From assembly GCF_013414345.1 (NCBI RefSeq), contig NZ_CP058670.1:2170001-2234000 (forward strand): a stretch of DNA of 64,000 nucleotides. Reading direction: 5' to 3'. The notes under the pieces are model-generated. The model saw only the letters and a program-made list of their open reading frames with translations, was not told the origin of the DNA and ran no database searches. Made by a program: the position numbers and the translations under genes. Below are positions 54,424 through 64,000 of this stretch, one piece after another (the stretch's first letter is position 1; every line of letters starts with the position of its first letter). This DNA comes from Microcella indica. GTDB lineage: Bacteria > Actinomycetota > Actinomycetes > Actinomycetales > Microbacteriaceae.

Positions 54424-55332
54424 ATGGACCTCAAGCATCTTCGTTCGTTTGTAGTCCTTGCGGAAGAACTGCACTTCGGGCGCGCCGCCCACCGCCTCGG
54501 CCTGACGCAGTCTGCCCTGAGTCAGCAGCTGCAGAAGCTCGAGGCCGTCCTGGAGGTGCAGTTGCTCGTCCGCACCAGCCGCGAGGTCGCGCTGACCGAG
54601 GCGGGCATGGAGTTCCTCGAACCGGCGCTCGGAGCGCTGGCGGCCGCCAATCGCGCCTACGACTCAGTCGCCGACATCAAGGCGGGCAGGGCGGGTCGAC
54701 TGCGGCTGGGTTCCCTCAGTGCCGGTATGAACGGGATACTTGCGCCGATCCTGGAGCGGTACCGCGTCAGGATGCCCACAAGCATCATCGAGGTGCACGG
54801 CAGCGACAGCAGGTCGCAGGAGCGATCGCTGGTCGCCTGGGAGCTCGACGCCGTCGTCGTCCGAGGGCTCCTGGACCACAGCGTCATCGCGACCATCCCA
54901 CTCACCGAGGAGAAGCTCGTGGCCTTCCTGCCGGAGGGGCACCCGCTTGCCGACCGGCCGGGTGTCTGGCTCGAGGAATTGAAGGACGAGCATTTCGTGT
55001 TCTGGCAGCGCCAGCGGATGACTTCGTTCCACGACTCGGTGCTCAAGGTGTGCCGCGCCCACGGATTCGAACCGAACATTCAGGCGTATGGCGACACGCT
55101 CGAGGCGCACCTGACCCTCGTCGCCGCGGGCGGGGTGATCTCGCTGCAATCCGACATGAACACCTCGATCGACCGTCGGGGCGTGCGGATGGTCCCGGTT
55201 TTGGATGAAGACGTGCGCTTTAATCTGTGGCTCGCCTACCTGGCGACCAAGCAGACGCCCGCGCTTAACGCGTTCCTCGCGTGCGTCCAGGAGGTCTTGC
55301 ACCATGCGCCGGTCCCGCCGGTGACAGCCTGA
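54424..55332 (+). CDS. LysR-family transcriptional regulator of the sulfatase operon
   Basis: A 302-residue regulator. Residues 1-60 are the LysR winged helix (DLKHLRSFVVLAEELHFGRA, then LGLTQSALSQQLQKLE). The rest is the two-lobed periplasmic-binding-like effector domain. It diverges from the sulfatase operon, the standard arrangement for a LysR activator and its target. The inducer could be the imported sulfated sugar or released sulfate; this is inference. It ends the low-GC accessory block; the 102 bases after it are AT-richer and hold no gene. Confidence 0.9.
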   Translation: MDLKHLRSFVVLAEELHFGRAAHRLGLTQSALSQQLQKLEAVLEVQLLVRTSREVALTEAGMEFLEPALGALAAANRAYDSVADIKAGRAGRLRLGSLSAGMNGILAPILERYRVRMPTSIIEVHGSDSRSQERSLVAWELDAVVVRGLLDHSVIATIPLTEEKLVAFLPEGHPLADRPGVWLEELKDEHFVFWQRQRMTSFHDSVLKVCRAHGFEPNIQAYGDTLEAHLTLVAAGGVISLQSDMNTSIDRRGVRMVPVLDEDVRFNLWLAYLATKQTPALNAFLACVQEVLHHAPVPPVTA

Positions 55333-55434
55333 GAACCAGATTCATTACACCCAGCTCCAGCTACAACTCACCGAAACCAGATAAATCACTCTCTACCAAA
55401 CTCGACACGTGACAGCGGGTTGGTCGCTAGCTCA

Positions 55435-56373
55435 TCACGCAGAGCGCGCGATACCCCATGCGCCGCTCCAGGACTCGCCCGGTGCCAGCCACCGGAGGCC
55501 CTGCCCGGAGACGAGGGCATCGGCGGGAGCCGTCATAGGCTCCACGGCGATCGCCGTCACGGGGCCGGCGTTCGTGGGGTAGGTCCGGGTTATGAAAACC
55601 TGCAACCACTCCCACTCGCCCTCCTGCCACAGCACGGTCGCTGCGCCGTCGGTGGCGCTCAGGCGCGTGCGCGTGACACCGTCCGTGTCAGGCTCCACGC
55701 GCCAGGCGTCGTCGAGCTCGAGGTCGGCCACGAGCCGGCCCGTCGAGAGGTCGAAGGGGCCGCCCGCGGCAGGTTCGAGGCCGGTCGGGTTGAGCCGAGC
55801 ATCCACGGCCACGTGCTCGACCGTGCGCGCCGTGATCGTCAGCTCGTCGACGGGGTGGGCACCCACGCGGAGGAAGGGGTGGGTGCCGACGGCGTAGGGC
55901 GCAGCCTCGGCCCCGACGTTCGTGACGCCGTGCTCGACGCGGATGCCGTCATCCGTCAGCCGGTAGGTGACCGTCGTCTCGAGGTGGAAGGGGTAGCCGT
56001 GCTGCGGCAAGACGCTCGCGGCGAGCGTCACGGCCTCAGCGCTGCGCTCCACCACGCGGTAGGGCGTATTGCGCAGCAGCCCGTGGATGGCGTTGTTCTT
56101 GTCCGGCTCGGTGATGTCGAGCTGCAGCTGCTTGCCGTGGAGGCTCCACACTCCGTCGCGCACGCGGTTCGGCCAAGGGACGAGCACGATGCCGGTCGCG
56201 AACGGCGGCACCGTGTCTGCGCCGTAGCCCTGCACGAGGTCCTGGCCGTCGACCGTGAGGTGCCGCAGCCCCGCCGCGACCTGCACGATCGCGGCGTCGA
56301 CCGGGCCGTGGGCGCCATCGAGGTGGAGGGTGAACTGCTCGCCGGTGGGAGGCGCGGGTACGTGGGTGGTCAC
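55435..56373 (-). CDS. Aldose 1-epimerase (galactose mutarotase family)
   Basis: A 312-residue beta-sandwich enzyme that interconverts the alpha and beta anomers of hexoses such as galactose. Family motifs are LVPWPNRVRDGVWSLHG (substrate Asn/Arg) and GTHPFLRVG with the catalytic His; the C-terminal region has ITRTYPTNAGPVTAIAVEPMT with the catalytic Glu. It lies beside the DeoR regulator and galTK, which suggests galactose use. Length is typical. Confidence 0.87.
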   Translation of the reverse strand: MTTHVPAPPTGEQFTLHLDGAHGPVDAAIVQVAAGLRHLTVDGQDLVQGYGADTVPPFATGIVLVPWPNRVRDGVWSLHGKQLQLDITEPDKNNAIHGLLRNTPYRVVERSAEAVTLAASVLPQHGYPFHLETTVTYRLTDDGIRVEHGVTNVGAEAAPYAVGTHPFLRVGAHPVDELTITARTVEHVAVDARLNPTGLEPAAGGPFDLSTGRLVADLELDDAWRVEPDTDGVTRTRLSATDGAATVLWQEGEWEWLQVFITRTYPTNAGPVTAIAVEPMTAPADALVSGQGLRWLAPGESWSGAWGIARSA

Positions 56374-56411
56374 CCGTTCAGACTAGCGACGAGCGCGCGG
56401 CCGATCGCCAC

Positions 56412-57209
56412 TCACGACGTCGCCGTCGGGGTGACGGCGAACCCGGCCTCGCGCAACTCCGCGAGGCGCGCGGGCTCGAGGGCGTCGTCGGTGATGAGCT
56501 CGTCGAGCTCGTCCGTGGTGGCGACGCGCCCGACGTGCACCTGGCCGATCTTCGAGGAGTCGGCGACGAGGATGCGCCGCGCGGAGGCCGCGACCATGCG
56601 CCGCTTGACCTCCGCCTCGGGCAGATTCACGTTCGTGACGCCGTGCTGGGCGTGCACGCCCGTCGCGCCGAGGATCGCGGTGTCGGCCCGCACATCGTCG
56701 AGCAGCGTCGTCGCGAGAGGGTTCACGAGCGAGTGCTGCAGGGAGCGCAGGGTACCTCCCGTCACGACGACCGTGAAGCGAGGGATGGCCGGCTCGAGCG
56801 CGAGGGCGATCGCGAGCCCGTTCGTGATGACGACGAGCTCGGCGAGATCACGTCGATCGACGAGCGCGTGCGCCACGGCGAGCGTCGTCGACCCGACGTC
56901 GAGCAGCACGCTCTCCCCCGAGGTGATGCGCGAGGCCGCCTCGACGGCGATTGCCCGCTTGCGTCGGCTCGCGCGAGCGCTCGACTGCTCGAGGCTCGAC
57001 TCGCGCGCGGTCACGAGGCCGCGCGGCATGGCGCCGCCGTGCACCCGCGTGATGCGGCCCTCGGCCTCGAGCGCCGCGAGGTCGGTGCGCACGGTCACCT
57101 CGCTCACACGCGTCCGCCGCGCCAGATCGGTCACGCGGGCGAAGCCGCGGCGCGACACCTCGGCGGCGATGCGCTCGCGTCGGGCGGGGGCGGAGTCGGC
57201 CACGGGCAT
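56412..57209 (-). CDS. DeoR/GlpR-family transcriptional repressor
   Basis: The start at ATG 57209 (RBS AAGAGG) gives 265 residues. The N-terminal DeoR HTH is RRERIAAEVSRRGFARVTDL with RTDLAALEAEGRITRVHGGA. A C-terminal ISOCOT sugar-phosphate sensor domain follows (LLDVGSTTLAVAHAL, then VVVTGGTLRSLQHSLV). It diverges from galT, which it most likely represses until a galactose-derived sugar phosphate appears. Confidence 0.88.
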   Translation of the reverse strand: MPVADSAPARRERIAAEVSRRGFARVTDLARRTRVSEVTVRTDLAALEAEGRITRVHGGAMPRGLVTARESSLEQSSARASRRKRAIAVEAASRITSGESVLLDVGSTTLAVAHALVDRRDLAELVVITNGLAIALALEPAIPRFTVVVTGGTLRSLQHSLVNPLATTLLDDVRADTAILGATGVHAQHGVTNVNLPEAEVKRRMVAASARRILVADSSKIGQVHVGRVATTDELDELITDDALEPARLAELREAGFAVTPTATS

Positions 57210-57329
57210 CCTCTTGTCAGCGTTCGGTCGTCGGGTTTGCATCAGCGGCGGAGTCAGAGCTGGGTGGGCGCCTTCGGAAGTCTCCGATATCGAAGGCGCC
57301 CATCTTGCGCAATCGTAAGCCATACGCCG

Positions 57330-57335
57330 TAGCAT
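57330..57335 (+). promoter_or_regulatory. -10 of a probable leaderless galT transcript
   Basis: TAGCAT ends six bases before the GTG of galT, and no Shine-Dalgarno sequence is visible. This is the usual leaderless spacing. The DeoR repressor gene is divergent, so its operator is expected in this gap. Confidence 0.45.
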
Positions 57336-57341
57336 CGGCGG

Positions 57342-58440
57342 GTGCCCATCACCTTCCGCTCCACTCTTCTCGCCGACGGCCGCGAACTCATCTACGTCGA
57401 CGACGCCGACACGACGCTCGGGCCCGAGCGCTCGGTCGACGCGCGCATGCTCGACCCGCGCCCGGCGACCGCGAGCATGCGGCAGGACCCTCTCACGGGC
57501 GAGTGGATCTCGATCGCGAGCAACCGCCAGAACCGAGTGTTCCTGCCGCCCGCCGATCAGGACCCACTCGCGCCCCAGACCGCCGCGAACCCGAGCGAGG
57601 TGCCGGCGCGTTACGACGTCGCGGTGTTCGAGAACCGCTCGCCGAGCTTCGGGCCGGCACTCGAGGACGCCGATGCGCCGCGCGACCTCGCCGACCTCGC
57701 CGAGATCGGTCTCGAACGCTCGCGCACGAGCGTGGGCCGCTGCGAGGTCGTGTGCTTCTCACCCGAGCACGAGGGATCCTTCGGGTCGCTCAGCGTCAGT
57801 CGCGCCCGCACGGTCATCGAAGCGTGGGCGCAGCGCACCGAGGCTCTGAGCGGGATGCCCGGAGTGCAGCAAGTCTTCCCCTTCGAGAACCGCGGGCAGG
57901 AGATCGGGGTGACTCTCCCCCACCCGCACGGCCAGATCTACGCCTACCCCTTCGTGACCCCGCGCACGAGCGCACTGCTGCGTGCGATCGACGCCCAGGG
58001 CGACGACCTCTTCGCGCGACTGCTCAAGAGAGAGCAGCGCGGGCCGCGCGTGCTGCTGCAGGGCGAGCACTTCACGGCATTCGTGCCCTTCGCGGCGCGC
58101 TGGCCCATCGAGATCCACGTGCTCCCTCACCGGCACGTGCCCGACTTCGCCGCTCTCACGACCGACGAGAAGGACGAGCTCGCGCCGTTCTACCGTCGGC
58201 TGCTGCGCGGCCTCGACGAGCTCTACCCGACCCCGACCCCGTACATCGCGGCGTGGCACCAGGCGCCCGTTCACGTCGGGCGCGACACCGTGCGGCTCAT
58301 GCTGCAGGTGACGAGCCCCCGCCGCTCCGCTGACAAACTGAAGTACCTGGCCGGCTCTGAGGCGGCGATGGGCGCCTTCATCGGCGACGTCGCGCCCGAG
58401 GCTCAGGCCGAGTTCCTCCGCTCCGGAATCGAGAAGGTGC

Positions 58441-58448
<8 letters not shown>
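57342..58448 (+). CDS. galT: Galactose-1-phosphate uridylyltransferase
   Basis: A 368-residue Leloir-pathway enzyme starting at GTG 57342. The active-site motif is GVTLPHPHGQIYAYPFVTPR, the HPH triad carrying the nucleophilic His. Earlier, RQDPLTGEWISIASNRQNR and FENRSPSF are conserved GalT blocks, and WPIEIHVLPHRHVPDF supplies later ligands. It overlaps galK by 8 bases. Together they convert galactose to UDP-galactose and glucose-1-phosphate. Confidence 0.95.
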
Positions 58449-59621
<1,173 letters not shown>

Positions 59622-59625
<4 letters not shown>

Positions 59626-61094
59626 CGGGCGATCGCGAGCGACGCGGCGGTCTCCGTGAGCAGGCGCTTCGCGAGCTCCGGGTCGGAGGAGACGGTCGTG
59701 CCGTAGGACGGCACCATGCGCTGCAGCTGCGGACGCCACTCGTCGATGCGATCCGGGAAGCAGCGCTCGAGCACGTCGAGCATGATGGGCGCGGCCGTCG
59801 ACGCTCCCGGCGAGGCTCCGAGCAGGCCCGCGATCGTGCCGTCAGCCGAGGCGACGACCTCCGTGCCGAACTGCAGCACGCCGCCCTTGACGGGATCCTG
59901 CTTGATGATCTGCACGCGCTGGCCGGCCGTGAGCTCGTACCAGTCCTCGCCGCGCGCGTTCGGGTAGAAGTCGCGCAGCGCCTTCTCCTTGTCGGAGCGG
60001 CTCGCGAGCAGTTCGCCGATGAGGTACTTGAGCAGGTCGAGGTTGCGCAGCGCGACCTGCAGCATGGGCACGAGGTTGTGCCAGCGGATCGAGCCGAAGA
60101 GGTCGAACCACGAGCCCGTCTTGAGGAACTTCGGGGTGAAGCCCGCGTAGGGCCCGAACAGGAGGCTCGTCTCACCGTCGACGACACGCGTGTCGAGGTG
60201 CGGCACCGACATGGGGGGCGCGCCGACCGAGGCCTTGCCGTAGACCTTCGCGCGGTGCTGGGCCACGATCTCGGGTTTGTCGGTGCGCAACCACTGACCG
60301 CTCACGGGGAACCCGCCGAACCCGCGGATCTCCTTGATGCCGCTCTTCTGCAGGAGCGGCAGCGCGTGGCCGCCTGCGCCGACGAAGACGAACTTGGCCG
60401 TCACCTCGACGGGGGTGCCCCCGACCTCGTGCCGCAGGCCGAGGCGCCAGCCCCGCTCGCCGGCACGCGAGATCGACGTGACGCGGTGCTCGAGGTTGAG
60501 CTGCGCGCCGCCGTCGACGAGACCGTCGATGAGCATCCGCGTCAAGGCGCCGAAGTCCACGTCGGTGCCGGCCGCGATCCACGTCGCCGCGATCGGCTGG
60601 GTCTTCGACCGGCCGGGGATCGTGAGCGGCGCCCAGCGGCGGATGACCGCGGGGTCTTCGCTGTACTCGAGCCCCGCAAAGAGCGGGTGGTCCTTGAGCG
60701 CCTCGAAGCGCTTGCGCAAGTAGTCGACGTTGTCGCGGCCCCACACCATGCTCATGTGGGGCGTCGACGCGAGAAACGCGCTCGGGTCGGGCAAGCGGCC
60801 CTCGGCGACGAGGTACGACCAGAACTGGCGGGAGACCTGGAACTGCTCGTTGACGGCGACGGCCTTCGAGATGTCGATCGAGCCGTCGGGCAACTGCGGC
60901 GTGTAGTTGAGTTCGCACAGTGCGGCGTGGCCGGTGCCCGCGTTGTTCCACGGGTTCGAGCTCTCGCGCGCGACATCGCCGAGGCGCTCGTAGATACGGA
61001 TGTCCCAGTCAGGCTCGAGCTGCTGCAGCATGGTGCCGAGAGTGGCGCTCATGATGCCGCCGCCGATCAGGGCAACGTCGATGTGGTCAGTCAC
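59622..61094 (-). CDS. mqo: Malate:quinone oxidoreductase
   Basis: The start at GTG 61094 (490 residues) puts TDHIDVALIGGGIMSATLGTML, the FAD-binding motif, right at the N-terminus as in the family; a longer start is possible. Other motifs include NPWNNAGTGHAALCELNYTP, GAGGHALPLLQKSGI and LLGASPGASTAAPIMLDVLE. The membrane-associated flavoenzyme oxidises malate to oxaloacetate and passes electrons to quinone. It diverges from the TSUP permease gene. Confidence 0.94.
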
Positions 61095-61141
61095 ACTCGC
61101 CAGTTTACTCGCGCCCGTCGGGCCGCCCTCCACCGCGCCGC

Positions 61142-61147
61142 TAGGCT
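61142..61147 (+). promoter_or_regulatory. -10 of a probable leaderless TSUP transcript
   Basis: TAGGCT lies seven bases before the GTG at 61155, with no RBS in between. The spacing fits a leaderless mRNA. Confidence 0.4.
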
Positions 61148-61154
61148 GGCTGGC

Positions 61155-61961
61155 GTGATTCTGCCCCTTCTTGCGACCGGAGCAATGGGCGGGGTTCTTG
61201 CCGGCATGTTCGGGGTCGGCGGCGGCATCATCATGGTGCCGCTGCTCATGCTGTGGGCGCGCATGGATCAGCGCCAGGCCGCCGCGACGTCGCTCGTCGC
61301 GATCGTGCCGACCGCCGTCGCGGGAGCGACGACGTACGGCATCGCGGGCGAGATCGACCTCGTCGCCGCTGCCCTCGTCGGCGCCGGCGCCTTCGCGGGC
61401 GCGCCGCTCGGCGCCTACCTGCTGCGGGCGCTGCCGCTCGCGTGGCTGCGCTGGGCCTTCATCGTCGGGATGCTCATCGCCGCATCCCGGCTGATCCTCG
61501 TCGAGCCCGAGCGCGGCAGCGACATCGACCTGAGCGTGCTCATCTCGCTCGGCCTGCTGCTGCTCGGCATCGTCATGGGCGTCGCCGCCGGCATGTTCGG
61601 CATCGGCGGCGGCGTCATCGCCGTGCCCCTGCTCATCGCGGTCTTCGGCATGGGCGACCTCGCGGCGAAGGGCACGTCGCTCGCGGCGATGATCCCCGCC
61701 GCGATCTCGGGCACGATCCCGAACCTGCGCGCCGGCCTCGTGGATGTTCGGCAGGGGCTGATCGTCGGCATCGCCGCCGTGCTCGCCTCCCAGGGCGGCG
61801 TCGCCCTCGCCTTCCTCGTGCCGCCCGCGCTCTCGGGCATCCTGTTCGGCTCGCTGCTCGTGCTCGTCGCCGGGCAGCTCGCGATCCGGGCAGTGCGTGC
61901 GGGGCGTCGCGAGCGCCGGGAGCGGGACGATCGGGACGGCGACGACCGCCCGACGCCCTAG
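61155..61961 (+). CDS. TSUP/TauE-family anion permease (sulfite exporter-like)
   Basis: The 268-residue protein starts at GTG 61155. Two homologous halves each carry the family motif: AGMFGVGGGIIMVPLLMLW near residue 16 and AGMFGIGGGVIAVPLLIAVF near residue 147. About eight membrane helices are predicted, ending in a charged Arg/Asp-rich tail. Family members move sulfite, sulfoacetate, sulfolactate or other organic anions. It is 6 kb from the sulfatase operon in backbone sequence, so a functional link is possible but unsupported. It converges with the SGNH gene. Confidence 0.85.
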   Translation: MILPLLATGAMGGVLAGMFGVGGGIIMVPLLMLWARMDQRQAAATSLVAIVPTAVAGATTYGIAGEIDLVAAALVGAGAFAGAPLGAYLLRALPLAWLRWAFIVGMLIAASRLILVEPERGSDIDLSVLISLGLLLLGIVMGVAAGMFGIGGGVIAVPLLIAVFGMGDLAAKGTSLAAMIPAAISGTIPNLRAGLVDVRQGLIVGIAAVLASQGGVALAFLVPPALSGILFGSLLVLVAGQLAIRAVRAGRRERRERDDRDGDDRPTP

Positions 61962-62620
61962 AGCCCGAGCTCGAGGAGCGCCGCGTCCATGCGCCGCGTC
62001 ATCTCCGCATAGCCGTCGTCATTGGGGTGGAGGCCGTCGGCGGCCATCTCGCCCTGCCGACCCTGGATCCAGGTCGAGGCCCCCGGAATATAGTCGGCGC
62101 CGTAGCGCTCGGCCGCATCCCGCACCCAGTCGATGATGATCTGCACCGACGGCGGGCGCTCGCTCGTGTACCAGAAGGGCTCGACGACGATGAAGCGCGC
62201 GTCCGGCAGCGCTTCGGTCAGGCGGCGCAGGTCGGCGTCGATCTGCGACTCGATCGCGTCAGCGGCGAACGAGTAGCTGAAATTGTCGTTGAGACCCATC
62301 GTGATGACGACGATGTCGGGGTCGGCGTCGATGATCATGCTCGGCAGGTCGCCGTCACCGACGAGCTCGCGATTGTTGATGAAGCCGAGACCGTTGACGC
62401 TCGGGTTCACCTCGACCCAGCCGCGGCTCTCGCTGATGCGCGTCGACCAGCGCACGCTCGGATCGCTCGCGCCCGTGCCGAGCGTGTACGAGTCGCCGTA
62501 GAACGCGACGACGGGGCCGTCGCCCGTGGCCTGCGGGGTCGGGGCAGGCGACGCGCAGGCCACGAGGCCCGCGGTAGCGAGCGCGGTGGCGGCGGCGAGC
62601 AGGGCGGGATGACGGCGCAT
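61958..62620 (-). CDS. SGNH/GDSL-type hydrolase lipoprotein
   Basis: The start ATG 62620 gives 220 residues. The signal RRHPALLAAATALATAGLVAC ends in lipobox LVAC. The SGNH blocks are VVAFYGDSYTLGTG (nucleophilic Ser), NGLGFINNRE, ITMGLNDN (block III Asn) and DGLHPNDDGY (catalytic Asp-x-x-His). It is an exported esterase, lipase or acyl-hydrolase; the substrate is unknown. It is on the same strand as the second SGNH gene upstream. Confidence 0.88.
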   Translation of the reverse strand: MRRHPALLAAATALATAGLVACASPAPTPQATGDGPVVAFYGDSYTLGTGASDPSVRWSTRISESRGWVEVNPSVNGLGFINNRELVGDGDLPSMIIDADPDIVVITMGLNDNFSYSFAADAIESQIDADLRRLTEALPDARFIVVEPFWYTSERPPSVQIIIDWVRDAAERYGADYIPGASTWIQGRQGEMAADGLHPNDDGYAEMTRRMDAALLELGL

Positions 62621-62681
62621 AGTCACTATTCGACGCCGGACGCCTGAGGGTTGGCCGTGCCCCCGCGGGCCCCGGTCCGCC

Positions 62682-63458
62682 TCACAGGTCGCCAGCAACG
62701 ACGGCGTCGAGGCGCGGGCGCTTCGGCTCGCGGGAGTCTCCCGAGGAGCGGCCCGTGAGTCGTCGGCCGATCCACGGCAGCACGTAGCGGCGCCAGTACT
62801 CGGCCGTGCGCGGGCGCTCGAGGTCGTCGCCGGCGTCGGGCGCGCCCTGCGCGGCATCCGCACCCGCGATGGGCACCTCGAGAGCCGCGAGCACGTTGCT
62901 CGCAGCGATCGCGTGGCCGCGCGCGTTCAAGTGCAGGCGATCGATCGACCAGTAGTGCAGCTGCGGCAGCCGGGGGTCGAACCAGTTGTCGACGAACACG
63001 ACGTCGGTACCCACCAGGCGCGTGCGCACGGCCTCGGCGAGAGCATCCCCTCGCCGCTCGAAGGCCGCACCGAGCGGCAGGTGACGCGTGGGGTTGCCGC
63101 CGCTCACGACCATCGTGCGGATGCCCGCCTCGCGCGCCGCGAGCGCCGCCGCGACGAGTCGGTCGGCGACCGCCGCGATCGAGACGCGCGGGCGCAGGAT
63201 GTCGTTGCCGCCGCCGTTGATGCTCAGCAGCTGCGGGCGCAGAGCCATCGCGGCGGGCAGCTGCTCGTCGAGGATGGGGGCGAGCAGTCGCCCGCGGATC
63301 GCGAGGTTCGCGTAGCCGATCGGCTCGCCCGCGGCATGAGCGAGCGCCGCCGCGACGAGGTCGGCCCAGCCGCGAGGCGTGCCATCCGGACGCTCATCGC
63401 CCATGCCCTCGGTGAAGCTGTCGCCGATCGCGGCGTAGCTGGCCACCGGGGCGGGCAC
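62682..63458 (-). CDS. Cytosolic SGNH/GDSL hydrolase
   Basis: The 258-residue protein begins at GTG 63458 with PAPVASYAAIGDSFTEGMGD, block I with the Ser nucleophile. Block II is LAIRGRL, block III GGGNDIL, and block V SIDRLHLNARGHAIAA with Asp and His. It has no signal peptide, so unlike its neighbour it acts inside the cell. Homologues with this layout are common in Microbacteriaceae. It lies 5 bases from asd and is probably co-transcribed with it. Confidence 0.87.
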   Translation of the reverse strand: MPAPVASYAAIGDSFTEGMGDERPDGTPRGWADLVAAALAHAAGEPIGYANLAIRGRLLAPILDEQLPAAMALRPQLLSINGGGNDILRPRVSIAAVADRLVAAALAAREAGIRTMVVSGGNPTRHLPLGAAFERRGDALAEAVRTRLVGTDVVFVDNWFDPRLPQLHYWSIDRLHLNARGHAIAASNVLAALEVPIAGADAAQGAPDAGDDLERPRTAEYWRRYVLPWIGRRLTGRSSGDSREPKRPRLDAVVAGDL

Positions 63459-63463
63459 GCGAC

Positions 63464-64000
<537 letters not shown>

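Noticed and set aside
61155-61961. TSUP permease as part of the sulfatase system
   Set aside because: It lies beyond the gal and mqo genes in backbone-like sequence, with its own promoter; shared sulfur chemistry is not enough.

Overview
The window is a stretch of a high-GC actinobacterial chromosome. A member of the Microbacteriaceae is the best guess. Pointers are the fused IspDF, CarD, a SenX3-RegX3/PhoU pair, an atypical GlnR next to pst, MutT1 beside ppk, a fused alpha/beta E1 2-oxoacid dehydrogenase, several leaderless-type promoters (TAnnnT about 6-8 bases before the start codon) and very GC-biased third codon positions. The genus cannot be settled from the sequence alone. The window starts inside a secreted-protein gene and ends inside asd, so both edge genes are partial.

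Layout. 1-5 kb: a secreted protein, tRNA-Thr beside an 81-bp tandem repeat, a membrane-anchored DsbA-like protein, an orphan MsmX/UgpC-type sugar ABC ATPase and a DUF4032 kinase-like protein. 4.8-14.1 kb: a catabolic patch with lipoylated E2, a fused E1 alpha/beta gene broken by an in-frame TAG, a VOC protein, a GntR regulator with a recognisable operator, an aldehyde dehydrogenase, an XRE-cupin regulator, a beta-hydroxyacid dehydrogenase and a ketopantoate-reductase-like pseudogene carrying two lesions. 14-18.5 kb: housekeeping genes rlmB, cysS, ispDF and carD, with a triple 72-bp repeat. 18.7-37 kb: a phosphate neighbourhood (regX3, senX3, phoU, glnR, pstBACS, mutT1, ppk) with two PHO boxes, interleaved with gpmA, ygfZ and small membrane proteins, followed by two arsenate-reductase genes under matching ArsR operators. 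37-42 kb: an orphan degenerate response regulator, sigK-rskA with envelope proteins including a cupredoxin lipoprotein, a possible structured RNA, and tRNA-Lys.

42-55.3 kb is the most interesting accessory region. Directly after tRNA-Lys and a decayed SRAP gene lies a long single-strand gene run with a divergent LysR gene: four FGly-type sulfatases, a formylglycine-generating enzyme, a sugar ABC importer lacking its own ATPase, and a CHR-family anion transporter. No sulfatase has a signal peptide. I infer that a sulfated sugar is imported intact, desulfated in the cytosol by sulfatases matured by the co-encoded FGE, and that the released sulfate leaves through the CHR protein. The missing ATPase may be the MsmX-type protein encoded at 2238-3338.

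55.4-64 kb: galactose genes (aldose 1-epimerase, DeoR regulator, galT, galK), mqo, a TSUP anion permease, two SGNH hydrolases and the 3' part of asd.
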